Shown: piece after piece, positions 57,381 to 64,000 of the stretch
How positions within the stretch are numbered: the stretch's first letter is position 1
Layout: each line of letters opens with the position of its first letter
Source of the DNA: Streptomyces sp. NBC_00440
GTDB lineage: Bacteria > Actinomycetota > Actinomycetes > Streptomycetales > Streptomycetaceae
Assembly: GCF_036014215.1 (NCBI RefSeq)
Contig: NZ_CP107921.1
Coordinates: forward strand, 2,489,501-2,553,500
Length of the DNA: 64,000 nucleotides
Reading direction: 5' to 3'
Program-made: the position numbers and the translations under genes
Notes under the pieces: generated by a model
Databases searched by the model: none
Told to the model about the DNA's origin: nothing
Seen by the model: the letters and a program-made list of their open reading frames with translations, nothing else

Positions 57381-58511
57381 TCAGGACGCGTTGTAGCGGC
57401 GGCGCAGCTCCGCAGTGCCCGCCTCGGTGAAGGTGCCGTGCAGGCGCATCCGCGCCACCCCGCCGTCCGGGAAGGTGTCCAGGCGTACGTGGGTGACGAC
57501 CGCCTCGGACGGCAGCTTGAAGCGGTGCAGGGTGTCGGGCTGCAGCTTGGTCCGCGGGATGATCTCGAACCACTCGCCCGACTCGCCGTCGCGGCCGCTC
57601 AGCGCGATCCAGCCGGCGGCGTTGCCCTTGAGGTAGGCGGTGTCGATCTCCACGGCACGTACGGCACCCTGGGCGGCCAGCCGGAACCGTACCCAGTCGT
57701 TGGTGTCGCGGACGCGGCGACGGCGGTTCTCCCAGCCGTCGTCCATCTTGCGGGAGGTGCCGGGCAGGATGATCTGGGTCGGCGAGGAGTAGAAACGGTC
57801 CGACGCGTCCTCGTAGGCGGCGCCGTTGAGCACCGAGACCAGGTCGACCGTGGAGAGCAGGTCGAGCCACTCGGGGTCGGGCACGACCTCGCCGTGCACG
57901 CGGAGGCGGGCGACACCGCCGTCGGGGTGCTGGCAGAGCCGGACGTGGGTGTAGACGCGCTCGCCGGTGATCTCGAAGGCGTTGGCCGCGTGGCCGAGCA
58001 CGGGGGAGCGCGGGACGATCTCCTCCCACTTCACGTCGTCGGCGAGCAGCTCATCGGGGCTCGGGGAGCCTTCCACCGTGGCGCCCTGGATCGATATCTG
58101 CTGCGGGTAGTTGCCGCGGAAGTGGGCGGTGTCGACGATGATCCCGCGGATGACGCCGGGGGCGCCGAGGCGGACGAGCGCCCAGTCGTGGTCGTCCGGG
58201 GTCGGGAAGGGCGTCTCGGCGGACGCACCGCGCCGGCGGCGGGTCTCCCAGCCGTCCATGATCTTGCCCTTGTGACCGAAGTGCTCGGGGTCGAAGACGG
58301 CGCGCTCGCGGACGAGCAGGTTCTCGCGCTCGGCGAAGAACTCGTCGTTGGCGGCGACGACACCCGCACCGAGGCGGCGGTCAGCCAGGTCGACCAGCTC
58401 GGTGAAGGCGTGGTCCCCCGAGCGGTAGTCGGCGTACGGGTCGCCGCCGCCGTAGGGGGCCGCGTCGTTGGCGTGGGGGTCCTGGGAGCTCGCTGCATCG
58501 GTGGAAGTCAT
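57381..58511 (-). CDS. alc: Allantoicase
   Basis: The 376-residue protein has the two tandem allantoicase-like beta-sandwich domains, each with GKIMDGWETRRRR / SRKMDDGWENRRRRVRD and YTHVRLCQHPDGGVARLRVHG / VTHVRLDTFPDGGVARMRLHG. It hydrolyses allantoate to ureidoglycolate and urea in purine-nitrogen recycling. Start ATG at 58511 has GGAG only one base away; a TTG at 58535 is in frame, so the start is uncertain. No allantoinase or uricase gene is adjacent, only a LysR regulator upstream on the same strand. Confidence 0.93.
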   Translation of the reverse strand: MTSTDAASSQDPHANDAAPYGGGDPYADYRSGDHAFTELVDLADRRLGAGVVAANDEFFAERENLLVRERAVFDPEHFGHKGKIMDGWETRRRRGASAETPFPTPDDHDWALVRLGAPGVIRGIIVDTAHFRGNYPQQISIQGATVEGSPSPDELLADDVKWEEIVPRSPVLGHAANAFEITGERVYTHVRLCQHPDGGVARLRVHGEVVPDPEWLDLLSTVDLVSVLNGAAYEDASDRFYSSPTQIILPGTSRKMDDGWENRRRRVRDTNDWVRFRLAAQGAVRAVEIDTAYLKGNAAGWIALSGRDGESGEWFEIIPRTKLQPDTLHRFKLPSEAVVTHVRLDTFPDGGVARMRLHGTFTEAGTAELRRRYNAS

Positions 58512-58589
58512 GCTCCGACTGTCGCCCAGAACCAACGATCACGTCCATCGAAAGTTTCCACAGAATCCATTCAGTGGATCTGAACAATG

Positions 58590-59507
58590 CTACGGGTGGC
58601 CGCCCTGCCCGTCCGCGACCTCGCGCAGCGCGTCCAGCACCCGGCCGACCGCAGCACCCTCCTCGGCCCCGCGCCGCACCGCGGCGATCACATGGCGCTG
58701 CGGCTGGTCGGCGCTGAGCACCCGGGTCACCACCCCGCTGCGGCGCTCGCCGCCCACCGCCATCCTGGGCACCAGCGCGACCCCCATCTCCGCCTCCACC
58801 ATGGCCAGGATCGCCGTCCAGCCGGCCGCGCTGTGCGCCTGCTCGGGGACGAATCCGGCGGCCTCGCAGGCCGCCGTGGTGATCTCCGACCAGGGGCCGC
58901 TGCCGCCGAAGATCCACGCCTCACCGGAGAGGTCCGCGAGCCGCAGGCCCTCGGCCGAGGCCAGCGGGTGCCCGGCGGGCAGCGCCACATCGAGCGGGTC
59001 GGCGAGCAGCGGTACCCGCGTGAAGCGCGGGTCGCGGGCGGTCGGGGCGTGGGCCGCGAGAGAGATCGCCAGGTCGACGTCGCCGCCCGAGAGCAGCTCG
59101 TACGCCTCGGCCGCCTCCGCCTCCCGGATGCGGACCTCGACGGCGGGGTGGCTGCGGCGCAGCGCGGCCACCGCGGGGACCACCAGGGCGGGAACCGCGG
59201 TGGAGAAGGCGCCCACCCGGACCTCGCCCGCCTCCCCCTGGAGGTAGCCGGCCAACTCGGCGTCCGCGCGCTCCAGCTGGGCGAAGACCGCCTCGGCGTG
59301 CCGGAGCACCAGATGGGCGGCGTCGGTGAGCCTGACCCGTCTGCCGTGCGCCACGAGCAGTGGTACGCCGAGCTGCTTCGCCAGGTTGGAGAGCTGCTGG
59401 GAGACGGCCGACGGGGTCATCCTGAGCACCTCGGCGGTGGCCGTGACGGTGCCGCGCTCGCTCAGGGTGCGGAGGATCTGGAGCTTCCGGATGTCCCACT
59501 CGGTCAT
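58590..59507 (-). CDS. LysR-family transcriptional regulator
   Basis: The 305-residue protein starts MTEWDIRKLQILRTLSERGTV and has the LysR helix-turn-helix MTPSAVSQQLSNLAKQLG (about 30-47) and a periplasmic-binding-like effector domain. Effectors are unknown. It lies 78 nt upstream of the allantoicase gene on the same strand, so autoregulation plus control of alc is a reasonable guess. Confidence 0.9.
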   Translation of the reverse strand: MTEWDIRKLQILRTLSERGTVTATAEVLRMTPSAVSQQLSNLAKQLGVPLLVAHGRRVRLTDAAHLVLRHAEAVFAQLERADAELAGYLQGEAGEVRVGAFSTAVPALVVPAVAALRRSHPAVEVRIREAEAAEAYELLSGGDVDLAISLAAHAPTARDPRFTRVPLLADPLDVALPAGHPLASAEGLRLADLSGEAWIFGGSGPWSEITTAACEAAGFVPEQAHSAAGWTAILAMVEAEMGVALVPRMAVGGERRSGVVTRVLSADQPQRHVIAAVRRGAEEGAAVGRVLDALREVADGQGGHP

Positions 59508-59628
59508 GCCCGCAACCTATCCCCCGCGGGTCACCTCACCGGGCCCGGAAGATCCGGGGCGGAACGCAGAGGTGCCGCGGGACCGGTCGGGCGGCTCCGC
59601 GGCACATCGGGTCAAGAGGGCGGGTGTG

Positions 59629-59699
59629 AGGCCTTCTTGCTCAGATCTTCTTGTTCAGGCCTTCTGGCTTCAGGCCCCTTCTTGTTCAGGCCTTCTTAC
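59629..59699. repeat. 14-16-nt tandem repeat array at the 3' end of the 76-residue gene
   Basis: Five units, AGGCCTTCTTGCTC, AGATCTTCTTGTTC, AGGCCTTCTGGCTTC, AGGCCCCTTCTTGTTC and AGGCCTTCTTAC. The period drifts between 14 and 16 nt. The last two units contain the stop and final codons of the small membrane protein gene. Confidence 0.8.
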
Positions 59700-59916
59700 G
59701 GGACTTGTCGAGGACCATCACCAGTCCGGCAATGATCCCGAACAGCACGAGAGGTGTGATCACAAAGAGGCCGATCGTGTCGAAGACACTCAGGCCCGGA
59801 CCGGGGTCGTCGCCGTCGTCGCGGGTCAGCGCGAGCGCGGGGGACGACATGAGCAGCATCATCAGCGTCGTACCGGCTGCTACGGCTCCGGCGCGCAGGG
59901 CGTTCTTCTTGTCCAC
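59686..59916 (-). CDS. Small membrane protein, 76 residues
   Basis: The protein has an N-terminal signal-like helix (about 10-29, AGAVAAGTTLMMLLMSS), an acidic linker (DDGDDPGPG) and a second membrane helix (about 46-68, IGLFVITPLVLFGIIAGLVMV) with a basic end (KSRKKA). Starts at GTG with no ribosome site, so it may be leaderless. No family recognised. Its 3' end is inside a tandem repeat, so the terminal basic residues (KSRKKA) may vary between strains. Confidence 0.65.
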   Translation of the reverse strand: MDKKNALRAGAVAAGTTLMMLLMSSPALALTRDDGDDPGPGLSVFDTIGLFVITPLVLFGIIAGLVMVLDKSRKKA

Positions 59917-59936
59917 GGACCAAACGTAGCGAACGG

Positions 59937-61982
59937 CTAAGTGGTCTGCGCGCCCGGGGGTGCCGTACGCGGCCGGAACTCAGCCATCAGGCGGTGCAGA
60001 CGGGGTGAAGCGGCCACTTCCTCCAGGGTCATGGGCCTGCCCTGCGGCCCGGCGACCGGCAGCCGCCAGTTGGGATACTCGTCCCAGGTGCCGGGGAGAT
60101 TCTGCGGCCTGCGGTCCCCCACCGCGTCCGGCAGCCAGATGCCCGTCATCCGGGCCGGGGTGCGCAGCAGGAAGCGGTGGACCGCGCGGACCTCCCCCTC
60201 CTCGTCGCCCGAGCCCTCGGGCAGCAGCCCGAGCCGGGAGAGGAAGCCGAGCCACTCGGCGAGTTCGGCCTTGTCCTCGGCCTGTTCCTGGCCCAGCGGG
60301 CGGGTCAGCAGGCCCAGGCGGTGGCGGAGTTCGACATGTTCACCGGTCAGCCGGGCCGCGGTGGACGGCAGATCGTGGGTGGTGGCCGTCGCCACACACT
60401 CCTCGCGCCACTCCTCCGGCGGCAGCGGCCGGCCCGTGCCGCTCCAGTCGCGCTCGAACCAGAGCACCGAAGTGCCCAGCACACCGCGGCGCGAGAGTGA
60501 TTCGCGGACGCCCGGCTCGACCGTGCCGAGGTCCTCGCCGATGACGGCCGCGCCGGCGCGGTGGGCCTCCAGCGCGAGTACGGCCAGCATCGCGTCGGCG
60601 TCATAACGGACATACGTTCCGGTGGTGGGGTCGCCGCCCGCGGGTACCCACCAGAGCCGGAAGAGCCCCATCACATGGTCGATCCGGAGCGCGCCCGCGT
60701 TCCGCAGGATGCCTCTGAGCAGCCCTCGGTAGGGCGCGTAGCCGGTTGCTGCGAGCGAGTCGGGGCGCCAGGGCGGCAGACCCCAGTCCTGGCCGCGGGC
60801 GTTGAAGGCGTCCGGCGGGGCGCCGACGGACATCCCCGCGGCGAAGGTGGACTGCTGGGCCCAGGCGTCCGCGCCGTCGGGATGCACCCCGACGGCGAGG
60901 TCGTGGACCAGGCCGGTCTCCATGCCCGCCTCGCGGGCGGCGCGCTGGGCATCGGCGAGCTGGGCGTCGGTCAGCCAGGCGAGCCACATATGGAAGTCGA
61001 CGCGGTGCTGGAGCGCCGCGCGGGCGCGGGCCGTCCCGTGCGAGCGGGGGTCGCGGAGCGGCGCGGGCCAGGTGTGCCAGTCGGGTCCGTGCCCCTCCGC
61101 CAGCGCGCACCAGGTGGCATAGTCCTCCAGCGGGCGGCCCTGGTCGGCGAGGTAGTCGGCGTAGGCGGCGCGTCTGCCGGGGCCGAGCGGCACCTCGTAG
61201 ACCAGCTCCAGAGCCTCCTTCTTCAGCGCCCACACCGCGTCGCGGTCGATCAGCGCGCCCCGGTCGAGCACCGCCTCCCGCAGCACGGCGGCCCGGCGGA
61301 GGTGACTGCGGTCCTCGACGTACGCGTACTCGGGAACCGCCTCGACCCGCAGGTGGACGGGGTCCGGGAAGCGCCGCGACGACGGCCGGTAGGGCGAGGG
61401 GTCGGTGGGCGCTCCGGGCGCTGCCGCATGGAGCGGATTGACCTGGACGAATCCGGCGCCGTGCACCCGCCCGGACCAGGCGGCGAGATCGGCCAGGTCG
61501 CCGAGGTCGCCCATGCCCCAGGAGCGTGCGGACAGCAGGGAGTAGAGCTGCACCAGGAAGCCGTGGCTGTGGCCCGGCGGCTGCGGCACGCGTTCCGGCG
61601 CGACCACGAGTGCGGCCCGCACACTGCGCCCGTCGGCCGCCTGGGCATGCAATCGGTGCACGCCGAGCGGCAGTTCCTGCCACTTGTCGAGGGTGCCGCC
61701 CTGCTCGGTCTCGATCCGCAGCCGGGTGCCCGGCGGGAGGTCGCTTACGGCCGGGGGACGCTCACCGGGTCTGGCCACCACGGTCGGCGGCAGCAGCCGG
61801 TCCGCCAGGGCCGCCTCGTGCCGGGCGAGCGCCGCACTGACCGCCTCCGGTGTCGACGCGTCGATGTCGAGCGCGGCGAGGACAGCGATGACGGTGGTGT
61901 CGGAGACCGGGACGGTGACGTCCTCGGACGGTGCGTAGCTGGTGGCGACTCCATGCAGCGCGGCGAGCCTGGCAAGGCTCAT
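59937..61982 (-). CDS. malQ: 4-alpha-glucanotransferase (amylomaltase, GH77)
   Basis: The 681-residue enzyme has an N-terminal domain (about 1-140) and the GH77 barrel. Catalytic residues are Asp near 434 (RIDHVMGLFRLWW), Glu near 481 (GEDLGTVEPGV) and Asp near 537 (TTHDLPST). It transfers alpha-1,4-glucan segments in maltose/glycogen metabolism. GGGGAG lies 5-6 nt upstream. A 79-codon ORF ends 24 nt upstream on the same strand, so they may be co-transcribed. Confidence 0.95.
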   Translation of the reverse strand: MSLARLAALHGVATSYAPSEDVTVPVSDTTVIAVLAALDIDASTPEAVSAALARHEAALADRLLPPTVVARPGERPPAVSDLPPGTRLRIETEQGGTLDKWQELPLGVHRLHAQAADGRSVRAALVVAPERVPQPPGHSHGFLVQLYSLLSARSWGMGDLGDLADLAAWSGRVHGAGFVQVNPLHAAAPGAPTDPSPYRPSSRRFPDPVHLRVEAVPEYAYVEDRSHLRRAAVLREAVLDRGALIDRDAVWALKKEALELVYEVPLGPGRRAAYADYLADQGRPLEDYATWCALAEGHGPDWHTWPAPLRDPRSHGTARARAALQHRVDFHMWLAWLTDAQLADAQRAAREAGMETGLVHDLAVGVHPDGADAWAQQSTFAAGMSVGAPPDAFNARGQDWGLPPWRPDSLAATGYAPYRGLLRGILRNAGALRIDHVMGLFRLWWVPAGGDPTTGTYVRYDADAMLAVLALEAHRAGAAVIGEDLGTVEPGVRESLSRRGVLGTSVLWFERDWSGTGRPLPPEEWREECVATATTHDLPSTAARLTGEHVELRHRLGLLTRPLGQEQAEDKAELAEWLGFLSRLGLLPEGSGDEEGEVRAVHRFLLRTPARMTGIWLPDAVGDRRPQNLPGTWDEYPNWRLPVAGPQGRPMTLEEVAASPRLHRLMAEFRPRTAPPGAQTT

Positions 61983-62006
61983 GCGGACTCCCCGTTCAGG
62001 CTGCGG

Positions 62007-62246
62007 TCAGATCCCGGCAGCCGTTCCGTATGCGGTGGGCTCACTGGTCAACGGGGTGAAGTCAGCGAGCGGCGGTTCGCTGGTGAGGGGTGCGACATCG
62101 GAGAGCGGGGGCTCGCTCGTCAGCGGCAGCTCCATGGAGCTGGTGCTCGCGTCGGGGTCGGGCATCAGGTCCGGCACGAGCTCCGGAACGGTCTCCGGGA
62201 CGGGTTTGGACAGGGCCGAGAGCAGAAGCTGCGCTGAAGCGGCCAC
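62007..62246 (-). CDS. Small Pro/Glu repeat protein upstream of malQ, unknown function
   Basis: The 79-residue ORF has an N-terminus AASAQLLLSALSKPVPETVPE, followed by a near-repeat of PLTSEPPL: MELPLTSEPPLSD, APLTSEPPLAD, TPLTSEPTAY. ACGGAG lies 7 nt before the GTG, and third positions are G/C-rich. The plus-strand frame over this stretch is weaker. A repeated Thr/Ser/Pro/Glu stretch would be disordered; no family recognised. It ends 24 nt before malQ. Confidence 0.55.
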   Translation of the reverse strand: MAASAQLLLSALSKPVPETVPELVPDLMPDPDASTSSMELPLTSEPPLSDVAPLTSEPPLADFTPLTSEPTAYGTAAGI

Positions 62247-62633
62247 GAGAATCTCCGTAAGGTCGGCGACGAGGTTGGACTCAAGCCCTACCCAGCGGGA
62301 GCGGCCCCATCCGTATTCGTCTCACCAACGTGCGCCGGGTCACATTCCGTTCCCCGCAGACGAAATTGTCCACACCTCCACCGGATCGGGCAATTCGGCA
62401 CACCACCCGACCGCTCTGGCGCGCACCCGGAAACCCGCTCTGCCCGTGCGGCGACTGAGCGCGGACGGGTAGAGCGATGAGGCGATCACCCGATGAAGCA
62501 ATGAACCGGTGAGGCGATAAAAAGTTGACGCGATCAACCGTTGACGCGATGAACCGGTGAGGCGATGAACCGGTGGGCGCATCAATCGATGACGCGATGA
62601 ACCGATGACCTGTGCGGCGGCGATAGGGAGAGC
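62247..62633. other. Divergent region between PLTSEPPL gene and ECF sigma gene
   Basis: This 387-nt stretch has no gene beyond short shadows. Positions 62479-62606 are a 16-nt tandem array. The rest (62247-62478) shows nothing distinctive except an A/T-rich ATTCCG region near 62345. It must contain the promoters of both divergent units. Confidence 0.5.
62479..62606. repeat. 16-nt tandem repeat array, eight units, upstream of the ECF sigma gene
   Basis: Eight consecutive 16-nt units of the consensus GACGCGATGAACCGRT: for example GAGGCGATCACCCGAT, GAAGCAATGAACCGGT, GACGCGATCAACCGTT, GACGCGATGAACCGGT, GAGGCGATGAACCGGT and GACGCGATGAACCGAT. Period exactly 16 nt throughout; no spacers. It ends 27 nt upstream of the sigma start codon, so it is in the sigma leader or promoter. 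Confidence 0.93.
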
Positions 62634-63245
62634 GTGAGACTGTTCCGCTCCCTGGGGGGAGACCACGACGACGCCGGGGACGCGGCGCTGCTGCGAGCCG
62701 TGGCCAAGGGCGATCCGGCCGCGCTGGCCGCGCTCTACGACCGCCACGCCGGGTGGCTGCACGCCCGGCTCACCCGACGGTGCGCCGACCCCGACGTCGT
62801 ACGGGAAGTGCTGCAGGACACCTTTGTCACCGTGTGGCGGTCCGCGGGCTCGTTCCGGGGCGACGAGGCCGGTGGCTGGCTGTGGGTGATCGCGGGCCGG
62901 CGGCTGGTCGACGCGCAGCGGGCGCTGACCCGCGCGGCCCGCACGGAGAGCGCGGCGCACGAGGCGGCCCCGGTGGCGCCGTCGGCCGAGGACCGGGTCC
63001 TGGCGGGGATCGAGTACGGGGATGTCGGCACCGCGCTCGACCGCATCTCGCCGGAGCTGAGCGACGTGCTGCGCGCCACGGTCATCGACGGGCTGACCAC
63101 CCGCGAGACCGCGCAGCTGCTCGGCATACCGGAGGGGACGGTCAAGACGCGAGCGATGCGGGCCCGCCGTGAACTGCGCGCCGCGCTGGCCCGGCTGGCG
63201 CCCGACGTGGCACCCGGCGCAGGCCCCGTGAGAGGGACGGCATGA
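62634..63245 (+). CDS. ECF-type RNA polymerase sigma factor
   Basis: The 203-residue protein has sigma region 2 (LYDRHAGWLHARL, VLQDTFVTVWRSAGSF, residues about 35-80) and region 4 with the helix-turn-helix TTRETAQLLGIPEGTVKTR (about 155-175). A GTG start has AGGGAG 3 nt upstream. It belongs to an ECF unit with the overlapping putative anti-sigma gene (ATGA overlap). The tandem repeat array just upstream may affect its expression. Confidence 0.92.
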   Translation: MRLFRSLGGDHDDAGDAALLRAVAKGDPAALAALYDRHAGWLHARLTRRCADPDVVREVLQDTFVTVWRSAGSFRGDEAGGWLWVIAGRRLVDAQRALTRAARTESAAHEAAPVAPSAEDRVLAGIEYGDVGTALDRISPELSDVLRATVIDGLTTRETAQLLGIPEGTVKTRAMRARRELRAALARLAPDVAPGAGPVRGTA

Positions 63246-64000
63246 GCAGCAAGGACACCTCGCCGTACGCCTGGCACGTCGGCGGGTCTCTCGCGGCCCG
63301 CTACGCGTCGGGCAAGGCCGCCGAGAAGGACGCCTGGTCGCTGGAGAAGCACGTCGAGGCGTGCCGGCCCTGTGCGGCCCGGGTGTCGGCCGCCGTACGG
63401 GCATCGGCGGCGGGCCCAGCGCTGACGGAGGTCCGGGCCGCCGTGCTCGGGCAGGCTCGCGCCTCCCGGGCCGCCGGGGGGCGGCCCGGGGCCATCCGGA
63501 GTGCGCCGCACGGCTCATGGCGGGCCCGTGGCCGACCCACGGCACGGGCCCTCTGGGCGGCGGGTCCTGCGCTGCGCGGGCCATGGGTGGTGGCGGTGGT
63601 GCTGGTCGTGCTGGGGGCCGCCGGACTGGCTCACTGGGCCGGTCTCACCGGAGCCCGCGCCCTCCTGCTGGCTCTGGCCCCGGTGGCGCCGGTCGCCGGG
63701 GTCGCCCTGTCGCACGGGCGGCACGCCGACCCGATGCACGAGATCGTCACCTCGACCCCGACCGGCGGGCTGCGGCTGCTCCTGATCCGGACCACCGCCG
63801 TGCTGATGGCGGGTGTTCCGGTGCTCACCGGTGCCGAGGCGCTGCTGCCGGCCGGTGACGGCGTTCCTGGAGCGGCCACCTGGCTGCTGCCCGGTCTCGC
63901 GCTGACCCTGGGCTCACTGGCGCTCGGCTCGTACGTGGGCTGCCGGACCGCCGCCACCGTGCTGGGGACCGGCTGGGCCTGCGCGGTTCTGCTTCCGGTG
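63242..64000 (+). CDS. Putative zinc-finger anti-sigma factor, 253+ residues (cut by window edge)
   Basis: The frame starts MSSKDTSPYAWHVGGSLAAR at 63242, overlapping the sigma stop by ATGA. It carries an HxxxCxxC anti-sigma zinc motif (HVEACRPC near residues 38-45) that is the ZAS signature. A long stretch with several transmembrane helices follows (for example VVAVVLVVLGAAGLAHW). It would hold the adjacent ECF sigma at the membrane. No stop codon is reached before the window end. Confidence 0.85.
   Translation, partial: MSSKDTSPYAWHVGGSLAARYASGKAAEKDAWSLEKHVEACRPCAARVSAAVRASAAGPALTEVRAAVLGQARASRAAGGRPGAIRSAPHGSWRARGRPTARALWAAGPALRGPWVVAVVLVVLGAAGLAHWAGLTGARALLLALAPVAPVAGVALSHGRHADPMHEIVTSTPTGGLRLLLIRTTAVLMAGVPVLTGAEALLPAGDGVPGAATWLLPGLALTLGSLALGSYVGCRTAATVLGTGWACAVLLPV

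Noticed and set aside
62479..62606. CRISPR array
   Set aside because: Units are contiguous, 16 nt, no spacers and no cas genes.

Overview
The window is chromosomal core sequence from a Streptomyces-type actinomycete. Very high GC, third codon positions almost all G or C, many GTG starts and long antisense shadow ORFs all point that way. So do the gene neighbourhoods: obg-rpmA-rplU-rne, the mre/pbp2/rodA cluster, ndk-folC-valS, clpP1P2-clpX-tig, sodF with a Nur box, and paired pepN genes. There is no prophage, transposase, CRISPR array or biosynthetic cluster. The interest lies in intergenic structure, small proteins and gene duplications.

Layout. (1) 1-4890: wall-glycopolymer-type genes (IspD/TarI-like cytidylyltransferase, GT4 glycosyltransferase) beside obg, rpmA and rplU. 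(2) 5118-12817: RNase E/G with very long repetitive low-complexity arms, then a DUF2344 protein and a TIGR03960-type radical SAM protein. (3) 12906-19213: mreB-mreC-mreD-mrdA(pbp2)-rodA, all on the minus strand, for peptidoglycan synthesis and spore-wall assembly. (4) 19501-25700: ndk, a DUF4233 membrane protein, folC and valS, with a second mreB-type gene inserted on the opposite strand between folC and valS. (5) 25839-31485: a PYGQQ-repeat membrane protein, then clpX, clpP2, clpP1 and trigger factor, with a candidate ClgR operator upstream of clpP1. (6) 31602-38000: tRNA-Pro(UGG), tRNA-Gly(UCC), a 64-residue membrane protein, a membrane acyltransferase, a SpoIIE/PP2C-type phosphatase, an Eis-family acetyltransferase, a Nei-type glycosylase and rpiB. 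(7) 38079-43556: two paralogous amino-acid permeases flanking bioY, sodF with a Nur operator, and a CPWAW thioredoxin-fold oxidoreductase. (8) 43710-57182: two M1 aminopeptidases (PepN), an AbiEi/nuclease-like protein, a Tat-exported metallophosphoesterase, a large secreted subtilase and asd. (9) 57381-64000: allantoicase, a LysR regulator, small proteins, malQ, an ECF sigma factor and its overlapping putative zinc-finger anti-sigma gene, cut by the window edge.

Most units end in strong GC-rich hairpins, which I used to define transcription units. The most unusual observation is a set of seven short intergenic tandem-repeat arrays (18016, 34084, 41929, 42863, 57184, 59629, 62479). Each is built from a different sequence, but four share an exact 16-nt period and the others have 10- or 14-16-nt periods. 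Six of the seven lie within about 100 nt downstream of a stop codon. I know of no described element class that matches this.
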